Of a DNA stretch of 7,584 nt, positions 1 to 6,510 are shown in pieces. The notes under the pieces were generated by a model that made no database searches, was not told the DNA's origin, and saw only the letters and a list, made by a program, of their open reading frames with translations. Position 1 is the stretch's first letter, and the number at the start of each line of letters is the position of its first letter. The position numbers were made by a program, and so were the translations under genes. Source of the DNA: UBA8110 sp964597275 (GTDB taxonomy: Bacteria; SAR324; NAC60-12); assembly GCA_964597275.1 (NCBI GenBank), contig CAZQXS010000155.1:1-7584 (forward strand), in the 5' to 3' direction.

Positions 1-53
1 CTCCGGCCTCTTCGTCCCGAACGAAGCGCGCTACCAGGCTGCGCCACACCTCG
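1..53 (-). tRNA. tRNA-Pro (anticodon CGG), 3' part cut off by the window edge
   Basis: Read on the minus strand, the 5' acceptor strand CGAGGTG occupies 53-47, followed by T8-G9 and a D-arm of the form GCGCAGCCTGGTAGCGC. The anticodon arm is CTTCG-TTCGGGA-CGAAG, which puts the CGG anticodon at 19-17 with G37 after it. This matches the layout of bacterial tRNA-Pro(CGG), including C1 at the 5' end. The window stops in the T-arm, so the T-loop, the 3' acceptor strand and any encoded CCA lie outside. It would decode CCG proline codons. It has its own promoter-like sequence just upstream and is probably transcribed separately from the exported-protein genes. Confidence 0.93.
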
Positions 54-70
54 ACCTAGAGAGGAAGTTC

Positions 71-99
71 AGGATAGCACGGGAGTGGGGGAAGCGCAA
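71..99 (-). promoter_or_regulatory. Putative sigma-70 promoter of tRNA-Pro
   Basis: On the minus strand there is a TTGCGC -35-like hexamer (99-94), a 17-base spacer and a TATCCT -10-like hexamer (76-71). The bases TGC directly before the -10 make it an extended -10 element. Transcription would start near 64, about ten bases before the tRNA 5' end. Spacing is ideal; the hexamers match consensus at 3 and 4 of 6 positions. The position right before a stable RNA gene supports the call. Confidence 0.5.
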
Positions 100-101
100 T
101 A

Positions 102-131
102 CCGGAAGTCGTCCGCAGGGGCGAGTTCCGG
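102..131 (-). other. Inverted repeat downstream of the last exported-protein gene
   Basis: CCGGAA (102-107) and TTCCGG (126-131) form a 6-bp inverted repeat with an 18-base loop, just after the stop codon at 136. No T-run follows on the minus strand, so it is not a convincing intrinsic terminator. It may contribute to 3'-end formation or may be chance in GC-rich DNA. Confidence 0.2.
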
Positions 132-135
132 GGGA

Positions 136-1635
136 TCAGCGCAGGATGTTCTGGAGGGTTTCGACCTTGCGGCGGTGCTGGGGCAGGGGGGCGAAGCGTT
201 CGGCGACCAGCAGGTGCCGGAGCAGTTCCAGCCGCAGGTCGTCCGGCAGTTGCTCGTCCCGGCTGGTCGCTTCCAGCACCTTGCGCTGGGTGTTGGTGAT
301 GATCAGTTCCGGGAGCAGCTTGAGCAGCACGTCGCGCTGCTTGAGGGATTGGGAAACCTGCGCGTCGGAGGTGGCCGAGAGCGAGGCTTCCTGAAGCGTG
401 TCCAGCGAGGCGATGTAGGTCTGGATCTTGAGATGCGCGTCCTGCTGTCGCTGGGCGGCGCGGATTTGCTCGACCGCCCGCAGGTAAAGTTGCTCAAACG
501 CGGATTCCTCTCCCTGCATGCGCACCACGGACCTCGGCAGGTCCACGGACACGGTGTCGTCCACGGGCTGCTGATAGCGGGTGATGCTTTGGTCGGTGAC
601 GCTGAAGAAGTACACGATCACCGAGTTGCGGTCGGTGATCTCCACGTAGGGCGGCAGCTCGAAGATGTCCGGGTTCACCTGCGCACGCAGGAAGACGCGC
701 TGCTGGTGTTCCACGTCCGTGGCGATTTCCACAAAGCGCAGGTACTCCAAGGTGCGGAATCCCGGGACGTCGCGGATTTTTTCGGTGTTGGGAAACACGA
801 CCTGCACGTAGAACTGATTGCGGCGCATTCCGGTTTCCGGATCGCGGAGGTTCTGCTCGACGATCTGGAAGGGGAAGAGGCTCTGCGAAATGGTGACGGG
901 GCGGTCGAAGAAGACCTCGACGCCAAAGCGGTAGATGCTGCGGATTTCGTCCTCAAGCTGCCGGGGCAGGGCCACCATGTCCCGGACCTTGTAGGTGCGG
1001 CGGTACACGTCCTGATCCGGACCGGGGCGTTCAATCAGGTCGCCCTGCTGGAGGATGTTGTACGCCATCGGGTAGGTGAGGATTTCCCGCATGCCGTTTT
1101 CCATCTCCAGAACGTAGCGGTAGCGGTGCCCAAAGCGGTCGGTGGCAAAGCGGCTTTCCTCGCCCGGTTCCAGCAAGCGGAAGCGGCGGATGCCCAGCGG
1201 AAGGGTGCGGCCCTCCAGCAGGTCATGCTCGGAAAAGCGCTTGAGGTAAACCTGAGAGGTCAGCGCCTGCTGGTAGAACTGGTTCTTGTCGAAAACGTTG
1301 AACTCGGTGCTGTCCGGGAACGGAAAGATGAGGACGGTGTTGCCCGCAAGGCGGAGCTGGTCCGTCAGGGTCCACTCGTAAATGCGGTCCAGCAGCCAGT
1401 CGCGGCTGGATCCGTCCTCCAGCAGGGCTTGCAGGAAGTATTCGTCCTCCGTGCGGTTCTTGACGAAGACGGACTCCACCCGGAGGTCGCGGAAGCGGCT
1501 GTTCTCCAGGATTTCCGCAAGGTGGATGGCGTTCTCGCGGGTGGTGAACTGCGGGAAGCCCCAGGCCGTGACCGCGCTGAGCAGTCCGGTGGCCAGCAGG
1601 ATCAGGAATCGCTTACTCAAAGTTCTCGCCCACAT
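136..1635 (-). CDS. Exported protein of unknown family, partner of the LytR_C-like protein
   Basis: I do not recognise this family. From the ATG at 1635 it is 499 residues. The N-terminus (MWARTLSKRF, then a hydrophobic stretch of about 15 residues ending near AVTAWG) is a Sec signal peptide. There is no lipobox cysteine and no later membrane span, so the product should be periplasmic. The middle (roughly residues 30-340) is mixed alpha/beta and rich in aromatic and charged residues. The last 140 or so residues look fully helical, with heptad-like stretches rich in Gln and Leu. I chose 1635 because GGAG lies 4 bases upstream. ATG 1647 (GGGGA close by) and TTG 1620, which gives a minimal signal peptide, are alternatives. 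All three starts overlap the end of the upstream gene, by 35, 23 or 8 bases, implying translational coupling. The coupling to another exported protein suggests a joint envelope role; that is inference. Confidence 0.85.
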   Translation of the reverse strand: MWARTLSKRFLILLATGLLSAVTAWGFPQFTTRENAIHLAEILENSRFRDLRVESVFVKNRTEDEYFLQALLEDGSSRDWLLDRIYEWTLTDQLRLAGNTVLIFPFPDSTEFNVFDKNQFYQQALTSQVYLKRFSEHDLLEGRTLPLGIRRFRLLEPGEESRFATDRFGHRYRYVLEMENGMREILTYPMAYNILQQGDLIERPGPDQDVYRRTYKVRDMVALPRQLEDEIRSIYRFGVEVFFDRPVTISQSLFPFQIVEQNLRDPETGMRRNQFYVQVVFPNTEKIRDVPGFRTLEYLRFVEIATDVEHQQRVFLRAQVNPDIFELPPYVEITDRNSVIVYFFSVTDQSITRYQQPVDDTVSVDLPRSVVRMQGEESAFEQLYLRAVEQIRAAQRQQDAHLKIQTYIASLDTLQEASLSATSDAQVSQSLKQRDVLLKLLPELIITNTQRKVLEATSRDEQLPDDLRLELLRHLLVAERFAPLPQHRRKVETLQNILR

Positions 1636-2578
1636 AAATCTCCACATCGTTCCCCAGCCGACTCAAGCGGCTCAGGGGCATAGGTTCCACCACCTGCTCG
1701 CCCGGAATCATCTCCGCCAGCGTCAGGGCTGCTTTCAAGAAGTTGGGCCGGAAGTAAATCTTGGTGCGGGGCAGCCGCAAATCCTCCCGCACCGAGGAAA
1801 TGTTGAGAATCTCCAGCTTGAGTCCCAAGCGTTCCTCGATGGTGCGGCGCTGCTGGTGCTCCAGCATGATCGCCAAGCGGCGGGCGGTGCCCACTCGCGG
1901 GGAGGCGTTGAAGACTGCAAGGTTGAGCCGCAGCGGCGGGCGGTAGGCCAGCATGGCTGAAACCGGATGGAGCAAGACTGCCTCACGGGCACTGACCGTC
2001 GGGTTCGCCAGACTGCGCGTTTGTCCGGAAATCACACCAACCTTGTCAGCAATCACGATGCCCGTCTGCGAAGCCTCTTCCTGTTCCTGCTGAAGGGCGG
2101 CGGTGCGGGCCACGTCCTGCAAGACGAGCGTGAGCTGCTGGCCGCTCGAGCGGCCCACGTCAAGCGTCACCTTGACCGGGCTGGGCATCGTCAGGTCGAG
2201 CCGGACCAGAAAGTTGATGGAGCCGTCCGACTGCTGGCGGATTTCCTCGTTGAGGGCGAGGGAACTCAGCAGCGAGTTTTCCGGGAAGTCGGCGTATTCG
2301 CGCTCCTCCATCAAGACGTTGTTGATGAAGGCGTTGGGAATGATGATGCGAACCTGTTCCGGGGTTTCCCCGGCTTCGATCAGGATTTGCTCGAAGAGTT
2401 CGCTTTCAAAGTAGCCCTTGAAGGTCAGGTAGGACATCTTTTCCGCCGGAAGCAGGTCCACGCTGTCGAGCATGTGACCAACCGGCTGGGCAGACGCCAC
2501 CGTGAACCAGAGCGGAAGCAGGAGCGCCAACCACAGGCGCGACAGGTGATTGCGTAGTGTCCGGATGCTGTGTCTCAT
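1613..2578 (-). CDS. Exported protein with an AMIN-like region and a C-terminal LytR_C-like domain
   Basis: 321 residues. The ATG at 2578 has GGAGG four bases upstream; the in-frame TTG one codon earlier would leave only one base. Residues 1-30 form a signal peptide (basic n-region, leucine-rich core, cleavage likely after VASA). Residues about 40-155 alternate short beta-like strands and contain a central IIIPNAFINN motif; this loosely resembles AMIN-type periplasmic binding modules, with low certainty. Residues about 216-320 fit the LytR_C pattern: LNLAVFNAS, GTARRLA, a variable segment, RTKIYF, an AALTLAEMIPG helix, and a final strand EIYVG. In LytR-CpsA-Psr proteins this domain follows the phosphotransferase domain, which is absent here. 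The product should sit in the periplasm and may bind cell-wall glycans or proteins. Its 3' end overlaps the next gene. It lies 105 bases after gyrA, behind a weak hairpin. Confidence 0.85.
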   Translation of the reverse strand: MRHSIRTLRNHLSRLWLALLLPLWFTVASAQPVGHMLDSVDLLPAEKMSYLTFKGYFESELFEQILIEAGETPEQVRIIIPNAFINNVLMEEREYADFPENSLLSSLALNEEIRQQSDGSINFLVRLDLTMPSPVKVTLDVGRSSGQQLTLVLQDVARTAALQQEQEEASQTGIVIADKVGVISGQTRSLANPTVSAREAVLLHPVSAMLAYRPPLRLNLAVFNASPRVGTARRLAIMLEHQQRRTIEERLGLKLEILNISSVREDLRLPRTKIYFRPNFLKAALTLAEMIPGEQVVEPMPLSRLSRLGNDVEIYVGENFE

Positions 2579-2650
2579 CAATCCTCCAAGGTCCGAATCC
2601 GGCAGGATGCACGGCTTCGGGATCAGGCCCGTGACGCAATGCAGAAAATG

Positions 2651-2678
2651 CGCCTCCCTGTTTTTTGATCCGGAGGCG
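2651..2678 (-). terminator. Weak hairpin after gyrA, possible attenuating terminator
   Basis: CGCCTCC (2651-2657) pairs with GGAGGCG (2672-2678), a 7-bp GC-rich stem with a 14-base loop, starting five bases past the gyrA stop codon. On the minus strand the stem is followed by CATTTTCTG, which has only four consecutive Ts one base in. It could be a weak intrinsic terminator or an RNA-end stabiliser between gyrA and the exported-protein pair. Confidence 0.4.
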
Positions 2679-2683
2679 GCGCG

Positions 2684-5263
2684 TCAGTTTTCTTCCAGAG
2701 GAAGCTCGTCCTGCTGGACTTCCTGCGCGGATTCCGGTTCCGCGACGACGGCGGCTCCCAGCGGTTCGGCGTGTGCCTCAGCCGGAGCCGGGGCCGGGGT
2801 TTCGGCAGAATCGTCATTTTCCGGAAGCTCGTCCTCCTCGTCCTCGATCATCGAGGCCACGTCAATCACGGTGTCGCCTTCTGGAATGTGAAACAGCCGA
2901 TTGCCCTGCGTCACCCGCCCCACGGTGGAGATTCCAGAAACCGGGGTGCGGATCATTTTGCCCTGCTGGGTGACGATGAAGATCTGGAAATGTTCCTCCA
3001 CCTCCAGCGTGTTCACCACCGGGCCGTTCTTTTCAGTGACGTTCATGCAGCGCATCCCGTAGTTGCCCCGGTGCTTCTTGAGCGCGTAGTCTTCGATGAG
3101 CGTCTTCTTCCCGTAGCCCTTCTCCGTGACCGTGAGCAGTTTTCCGCTTCCGGAAAGGGCAATCGCGGAAACCACGCGGTCGTCGCGCTTGAGGCGGATG
3201 CCGATGACTCCGCGAGCGGTGCGGCCCATCGGGCGGACGGTGCTTTCGTGAACCCGCAGGGCCATGCCGTTGCGGGAGGTGAAGAACAACTCCTGATCGC
3301 CGTTGGTGACTTGCACGGAAATCAGCGAGTCGCCTTCGTCCAGCGTGATCGCCCGCACGCCCGTGACCCGGATTTTCGCGCAGTCGAGCATGGGGGTTTT
3401 CTTGACGACGCCCTGAACGGTGCAGAGCAGGATGTACTTGTGGTCGTCGTCCTGCTCCTTGGGCACGGGCAGGCAGGAACAGACCCGCTCGCCTTCGCGC
3501 AACGGCAAAAGGTTCACCACCGCCTTGCCGCGTCCGGTGGGGCTGGTTTGCGGAAGCTCGTACACCTTCTTGCGGAACACCTGCCCCATGGTGGTGAAGA
3601 AGAGCAGGTAGTCGTGGGTGGAGGCGACGAACATCTGCTCGACGAAATCCTCCTCCTTCGTGCCCATGCCGAGCCGACCCTTGCCGCCCCGGTGCTGCAA
3701 GCGGTACTCCGTGACGGGGCTGCGCTTGACGTAGCCCGTGTTGGTGAAGGTCACGACCATGTCCTCCTCGTTGATCAACTCCTCCACGAGGATGCTGCCG
3801 TCGTCGTCGGTGATCTCGGTGCGGCGCTTGTCGCCATAGCGCCCCTCGATCTCCTGAGTCTCCTCCCGGATGATGTCGAGGACGCGGGATTCCTTGGCCA
3901 GAATGTCCTGAAAATCCTCGATGTCCTCGCCGACGGAGGTGTGTTCCTTGCGGATTTCCTCCTGCTGCATCCCGGTGAGCCGCTGGAGCCGCAGGTCGAG
4001 AATGGCCTTGGTCTGGCGCTTGGTGAGTCCGTAACGCTCCATCAGCCCGGCTTCGGCGGTGGCGGGGTCAACCGCAGCGCGGATGAGTTCGATCACATCG
4101 TCCAGGTGTTCGAGCGCGATCATCAAGCCTTCGAGGACGTGCATGCGGTCCTCCGCCTGCTTCAACTCATGGCGCACCCGGCGGGTGACGACCTCGATGC
4201 GGTGCTGGAGGAAGAACTCCAGCATTTGCGGAAGCGTGAGAATCTTGGGCTGCTTGTCCACGATGGCGAGCATGATGATGCCAAAGCTCGACTGCATCGC
4301 CGTGTGCTTGTAGAGATTGCTCAACACCACGTCCGCGTTTTCCCCGCGCTTCACCTGAATGAAGATGCGCATGCCCTTGCGGTCTGACTCGTCCCGGAGG
4401 TCTGAGATGCCCTCCAGCTTCTTGTCCCGCACGAGTTCGGCGATTTTCTCGATGAGGTTCGCCTTGTTGACCATGTAGGGCAGTTCCGTGACGATGATCG
4501 CCTCGCGGCCCTCCTTGTTGGTTTCGGTGTGCGCCCTGGCGCGGACGGGAATGATGCCGCGTCCGGTGGTGTACGCTTCATAGATGCCGCGCCGCCCCAT
4601 GATCATGCCGCCCGTGGGGAAATCCGGGCCATCCACATACTGCATCAGTTCCTCGACGGTCGCGGTGTGGCGATGGTCGAGGTAGTGCAAAAAAGCACCG
4701 AGAACTTCGCGGAGGTTGTGCGGCGGGATGTTGCAGGCCATGCCGACCGCGATTCCGGTCGCGCCGTTGGTCAGCAGGTTCGGAATGCGCGTGGGCAGGA
4801 CGGTGGGTTCCGTGAGCGAGTCGTCGTAGTTCGGAATGAAATCAACCGTGTCCTTGTCGAGGTCCACCATCAGGTCGTGCGCGTGGCGGCGCAACCGGAT
4901 TTCCGTGTAGCGCATGGCCGCCGGGGCATCGCCGTCCACCGAGCCGAAATTGCCCTGCCCGTCCACCAACTGGTAGCGCATGGAGAAGTGCTGCGTGAGC
5001 CGGACGATGGTGTCGTACACCGCCTGATCGCCATGCGGGTGGTACTTTCCGATCACGTCCCCGACCACGCGGGCCGACTTGCGGTAGGGGCGGTTGTACT
5101 CGTTGCCCTGCTCGTGCATCGAATACAGCACCCGGCGGTGGACCGGCTTGAGGCCGTCCCGCACGTCCGGCAGGGCGCGGCCCACAATCACACTCATCGC
5201 GTACTCCATGTAGGAGTCGCGCATTTCGTCCACAATGTCGGTCTTGATGATCGTTTCGCTCAT
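2684..5263 (-). CDS. gyrA: DNA gyrase subunit A
   Basis: 859 residues, the usual length for GyrA. It is the breakage-reunion subunit of the A2B2 gyrase that introduces negative supercoils in the cytoplasm. The N-terminus runs into YAMSVIVGRALPDVRDGLKP (about residues 21-40). The quinolone region reads HPHGDQAVYDT; the catalytic tyrosine is Y119 within AAMRYTE. The tower and coiled-coil regions follow to about residue 500. The GyrA box is QHRGGKG (523-529); its presence marks a gyrase rather than topoisomerase IV. The C-terminal beta-pinwheel reaches about residue 805, and a tail rich in Asp, Glu, Ala and Pro ends the protein. Two points are odd. The residue equivalent to E. coli Ser83 is Gln80, while Asp87 is conserved as D84. 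The second position of the GyrA box is His instead of the usual Arg or Lys. The ATG has no Shine-Dalgarno sequence upstream, yet the start agrees well with the family N-terminus. Confidence 0.99.
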   Translation of the reverse strand: MSETIIKTDIVDEMRDSYMEYAMSVIVGRALPDVRDGLKPVHRRVLYSMHEQGNEYNRPYRKSARVVGDVIGKYHPHGDQAVYDTIVRLTQHFSMRYQLVDGQGNFGSVDGDAPAAMRYTEIRLRRHAHDLMVDLDKDTVDFIPNYDDSLTEPTVLPTRIPNLLTNGATGIAVGMACNIPPHNLREVLGAFLHYLDHRHTATVEELMQYVDGPDFPTGGMIMGRRGIYEAYTTGRGIIPVRARAHTETNKEGREAIIVTELPYMVNKANLIEKIAELVRDKKLEGISDLRDESDRKGMRIFIQVKRGENADVVLSNLYKHTAMQSSFGIIMLAIVDKQPKILTLPQMLEFFLQHRIEVVTRRVRHELKQAEDRMHVLEGLMIALEHLDDVIELIRAAVDPATAEAGLMERYGLTKRQTKAILDLRLQRLTGMQQEEIRKEHTSVGEDIEDFQDILAKESRVLDIIREETQEIEGRYGDKRRTEITDDDGSILVEELINEEDMVVTFTNTGYVKRSPVTEYRLQHRGGKGRLGMGTKEEDFVEQMFVASTHDYLLFFTTMGQVFRKKVYELPQTSPTGRGKAVVNLLPLREGERVCSCLPVPKEQDDDHKYILLCTVQGVVKKTPMLDCAKIRVTGVRAITLDEGDSLISVQVTNGDQELFFTSRNGMALRVHESTVRPMGRTARGVIGIRLKRDDRVVSAIALSGSGKLLTVTEKGYGKKTLIEDYALKKHRGNYGMRCMNVTEKNGPVVNTLEVEEHFQIFIVTQQGKMIRTPVSGISTVGRVTQGNRLFHIPEGDTVIDVASMIEDEEDELPENDDSAETPAPAPAEAHAEPLGAAVVAEPESAQEVQQDELPLEEN

Positions 5264-5273
5264 GCTTTGTTAG

Positions 5274-5339
5274 GGGTTTGGGCGGTCAGGATTCGGGGTT
5301 TAGGCGGTAGGGGATCAGGGTTTAGGCGGCAGAACTGGA
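5274..5339. repeat. Three 22-bp direct repeats in the gyrA leader
   Basis: The 12-base core GGGTTT(A/G)GGCGG occurs at 5274-5285, 5296-5307 and 5318-5329, exactly 22 bases apart. Copies two and three of the core are identical; copy one differs by one base. The remaining 10 bases of each unit are less conserved (partly shared blocks such as GGATTC and GGATCA). On the gyrA-coding strand the core reads CCGCC(T/C)AAACCC. The array fills nearly all of the space between the 27-codon ORF and the gyrA start, so it lies in the gyrA 5' leader or promoter region. It could be a tandem regulator site, an intergenic minisatellite or a short-period degenerate repeat. Confidence 0.75.
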
Positions 5340-5340
5340 T

Positions 5341-5424
5341 TCAGAGAGGAGACTTGACAGAGGCGTAAACCAGCATACCTACAAAAGCGAGGATGGCCAC
5401 CGACAGAGCAATGAATTCAATCAT
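5341..5424 (-). CDS. 27-residue single-span membrane miniprotein (predicted)
   Basis: This small reading frame begins MIEFIALSVAILAF, has one hydrophobic stretch (about residues 3-21) and ends with a short basic tail around YASVKSPL. It would be an inner-membrane miniprotein with the tail probably in the cytoplasm. The ATG at 5424 follows a good Shine-Dalgarno sequence (GAGG, 5 bases before the ATG) and overlaps the TGA of the preceding frame as ATGA, a classic coupling arrangement. That layout and the clean hydrophobic composition argue for a real gene. I do not recognise a named family. Its short length leaves some chance of coincidence. The function is unknown; membership in a two-gene unit with the larger neighbour is likely. 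Confidence 0.55.
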   Translation of the reverse strand: MIEFIALSVAILAFVGMLVYASVKSPL

Positions 5425-5651
5425 AATTCCTCAAGGTTTTTAATGTTTTTACGAATATGACTTAAAACAACTACACTAGAGAAAACGAGTATGAGTATAA
5501 CAACAACCCCCAATCAAAAAACCCGACCCGTTTGTTGGTTGAGATACACTGTCACCAGTCCGCCAACCGTCAGTAGAATGGTGCCGACTAATACGAAAAA
5601 GACTTTTGTCAGAAAAGCAATGCTTTCTTTTAGTGCATCCAGCTTTGGCAT
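5421..5651 (-). pseudogene. Two-helix small membrane protein gene interrupted by an in-frame TGA
   Basis: From ATG 5651 the frame encodes 45 residues: a charged start (MPKLDALKES), then a hydrophobic span of about residues 11-36, ending TGRVF before TGA at 5516-5514. The same frame continues without a shift for 30 more codons (5513-5424): a second hydrophobic span (GVVVILILVF and onward), a basic tail (RKNIKNLEEL) and TGA at 5423-5421. Together they resemble small hairpin proteins with two spans and a charged C-terminal helix, in which the second span often begins after Phe-Trp. A TGG to TGA change would explain the gap. The stop sits beside a run of six Ts, but adding or removing a T destroys the hydrophobic second half, so a frameshift is a poor explanation. 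The ATG lies seven bases after the cyclophilin gene. The gene could be a nonsense mutant, a read-through gene or a base error; a 45-residue truncated protein is still possible. Confidence 0.6.
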
Positions 5652-5658
5652 GGCTTCG

Positions 5659-6141
<483 letters not shown>

Positions 6142-6148
6142 GATGGTC

Positions 6149-6466
6149 TCAGAGTGTGTGAATGAAAGGGGCGTCGTCCTTTGGGGACTCGCCCTTGGCC
6201 GCCTCCTTGGCGTCCGGAAGCGCGTCCAGTCCGAGCGACGATAGGTCAAATGAAGAAAGGGCTGCCGAGGTTTCGGCATCCACCCAGCGGTCGTTCTCAA
6301 AGAGGAGCAGCTTGGCGACTCCCCGGAAGGGCGTAAAGAATTTGACGTAGGAGTCCTCGTCCTCGCCCTCCAGCGTGAGTTCGCTTTCGTTTTCCTCGAT
6401 CACCTTCCCCGACCACTTGGCGTTGAGCGCCTTGGGAAAGGTGATGCGGTTGTTCTCGATTTTCAT
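6149..6466 (-). CDS. Acidic 105-residue protein of unknown function
   Basis: I do not recognise this family. The N-terminal part (about residues 1-63) looks like a small beta-rich domain, with strands such as KVIEENESELTLEG, YVKFFTPF and VAKLLLFENDRWVDA. The rest is a low-complexity Ser/Ala/Asp/Lys tail. It has no signal peptide, no membrane span and no cysteine, so it is probably soluble and cannot bind Fe-S clusters through cysteine. It starts at ATG 6466, 44 bases after bolA, with only a weak ACGAG ribosome site, and ends seven bases before the cyclophilin gene. The position suggests co-transcription with the Fe-S genes and the cyclophilin; the role is unknown. The frame runs opposite no better candidate and has codon use like its neighbours. 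Confidence 0.8.
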   Translation of the reverse strand: MKIENNRITFPKALNAKWSGKVIEENESELTLEGEDEDSYVKFFTPFRGVAKLLLFENDRWVDAETSAALSSFDLSSLGLDALPDAKEAAKGESPKDDAPFIHTL

Positions 6467-6483
6467 ACTCGTTTCTAGTTATT

Positions 6484-6503
6484 GCCGCGAAGATCTTCGT
6501 GGC
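6484..6503. other. Palindrome in the bolA downstream gap
   Basis: GCCGCGAAGATCTTCGTGGC is a near-perfect palindrome (one G:T position) that can fold into an 8-bp stem with a GATC tetraloop in RNA from either strand. It sits in the 44-base space between bolA and the 105-residue gene, the longest gap in the upstream gene run. No T-run follows on the minus strand, so a standard terminator is unlikely. It could be an RNA processing or stability element, or a dimeric-regulator site. Confidence 0.45.
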
Positions 6504-6510
6504 TAGAACA

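Noticed and set aside
85..1683. Long plus-strand open frame of 532 codons opposite the unknown exported protein
   Set aside because: The minus-strand frame has a signal peptide, coupled start and plausible protein composition. The plus-strand product is a repetitive Val/Leu/Gly/Glu/Arg mix typical of an antisense shadow in GC-rich DNA.
2771..4387. Long plus-strand open frame of 538 codons inside gyrA
   Set aside because: It is antisense to an unmistakable GyrA and shows only shadow composition, rich in His, Val, Leu and Glu.
5274..5339. Repeats near gyrA as a CRISPR array
   Set aside because: The unit is 22 bases with a 12-base conserved core and only three copies, without room for real spacers and without cas genes.
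5514..5516. TGA read as Trp or Gly by a variant genetic code
   Set aside because: gyrA, ferredoxin, the A-type carrier, BolA and the cyclophilin all end at TGA at the expected protein lengths, so TGA is a normal stop here.
5510..5525. T-run frameshift as the cause of the interrupted membrane gene
   Set aside because: Shifting by one base either way gives short non-hydrophobic frames that stop early, while the original frame keeps the second membrane span.
5480..5530. Possible internal promoter with a TATACT -10-like hexamer on the minus strand
   Set aside because: The hexamer is good, but no -35-like element stands at proper spacing, and AT-rich DNA produces such matches by chance.
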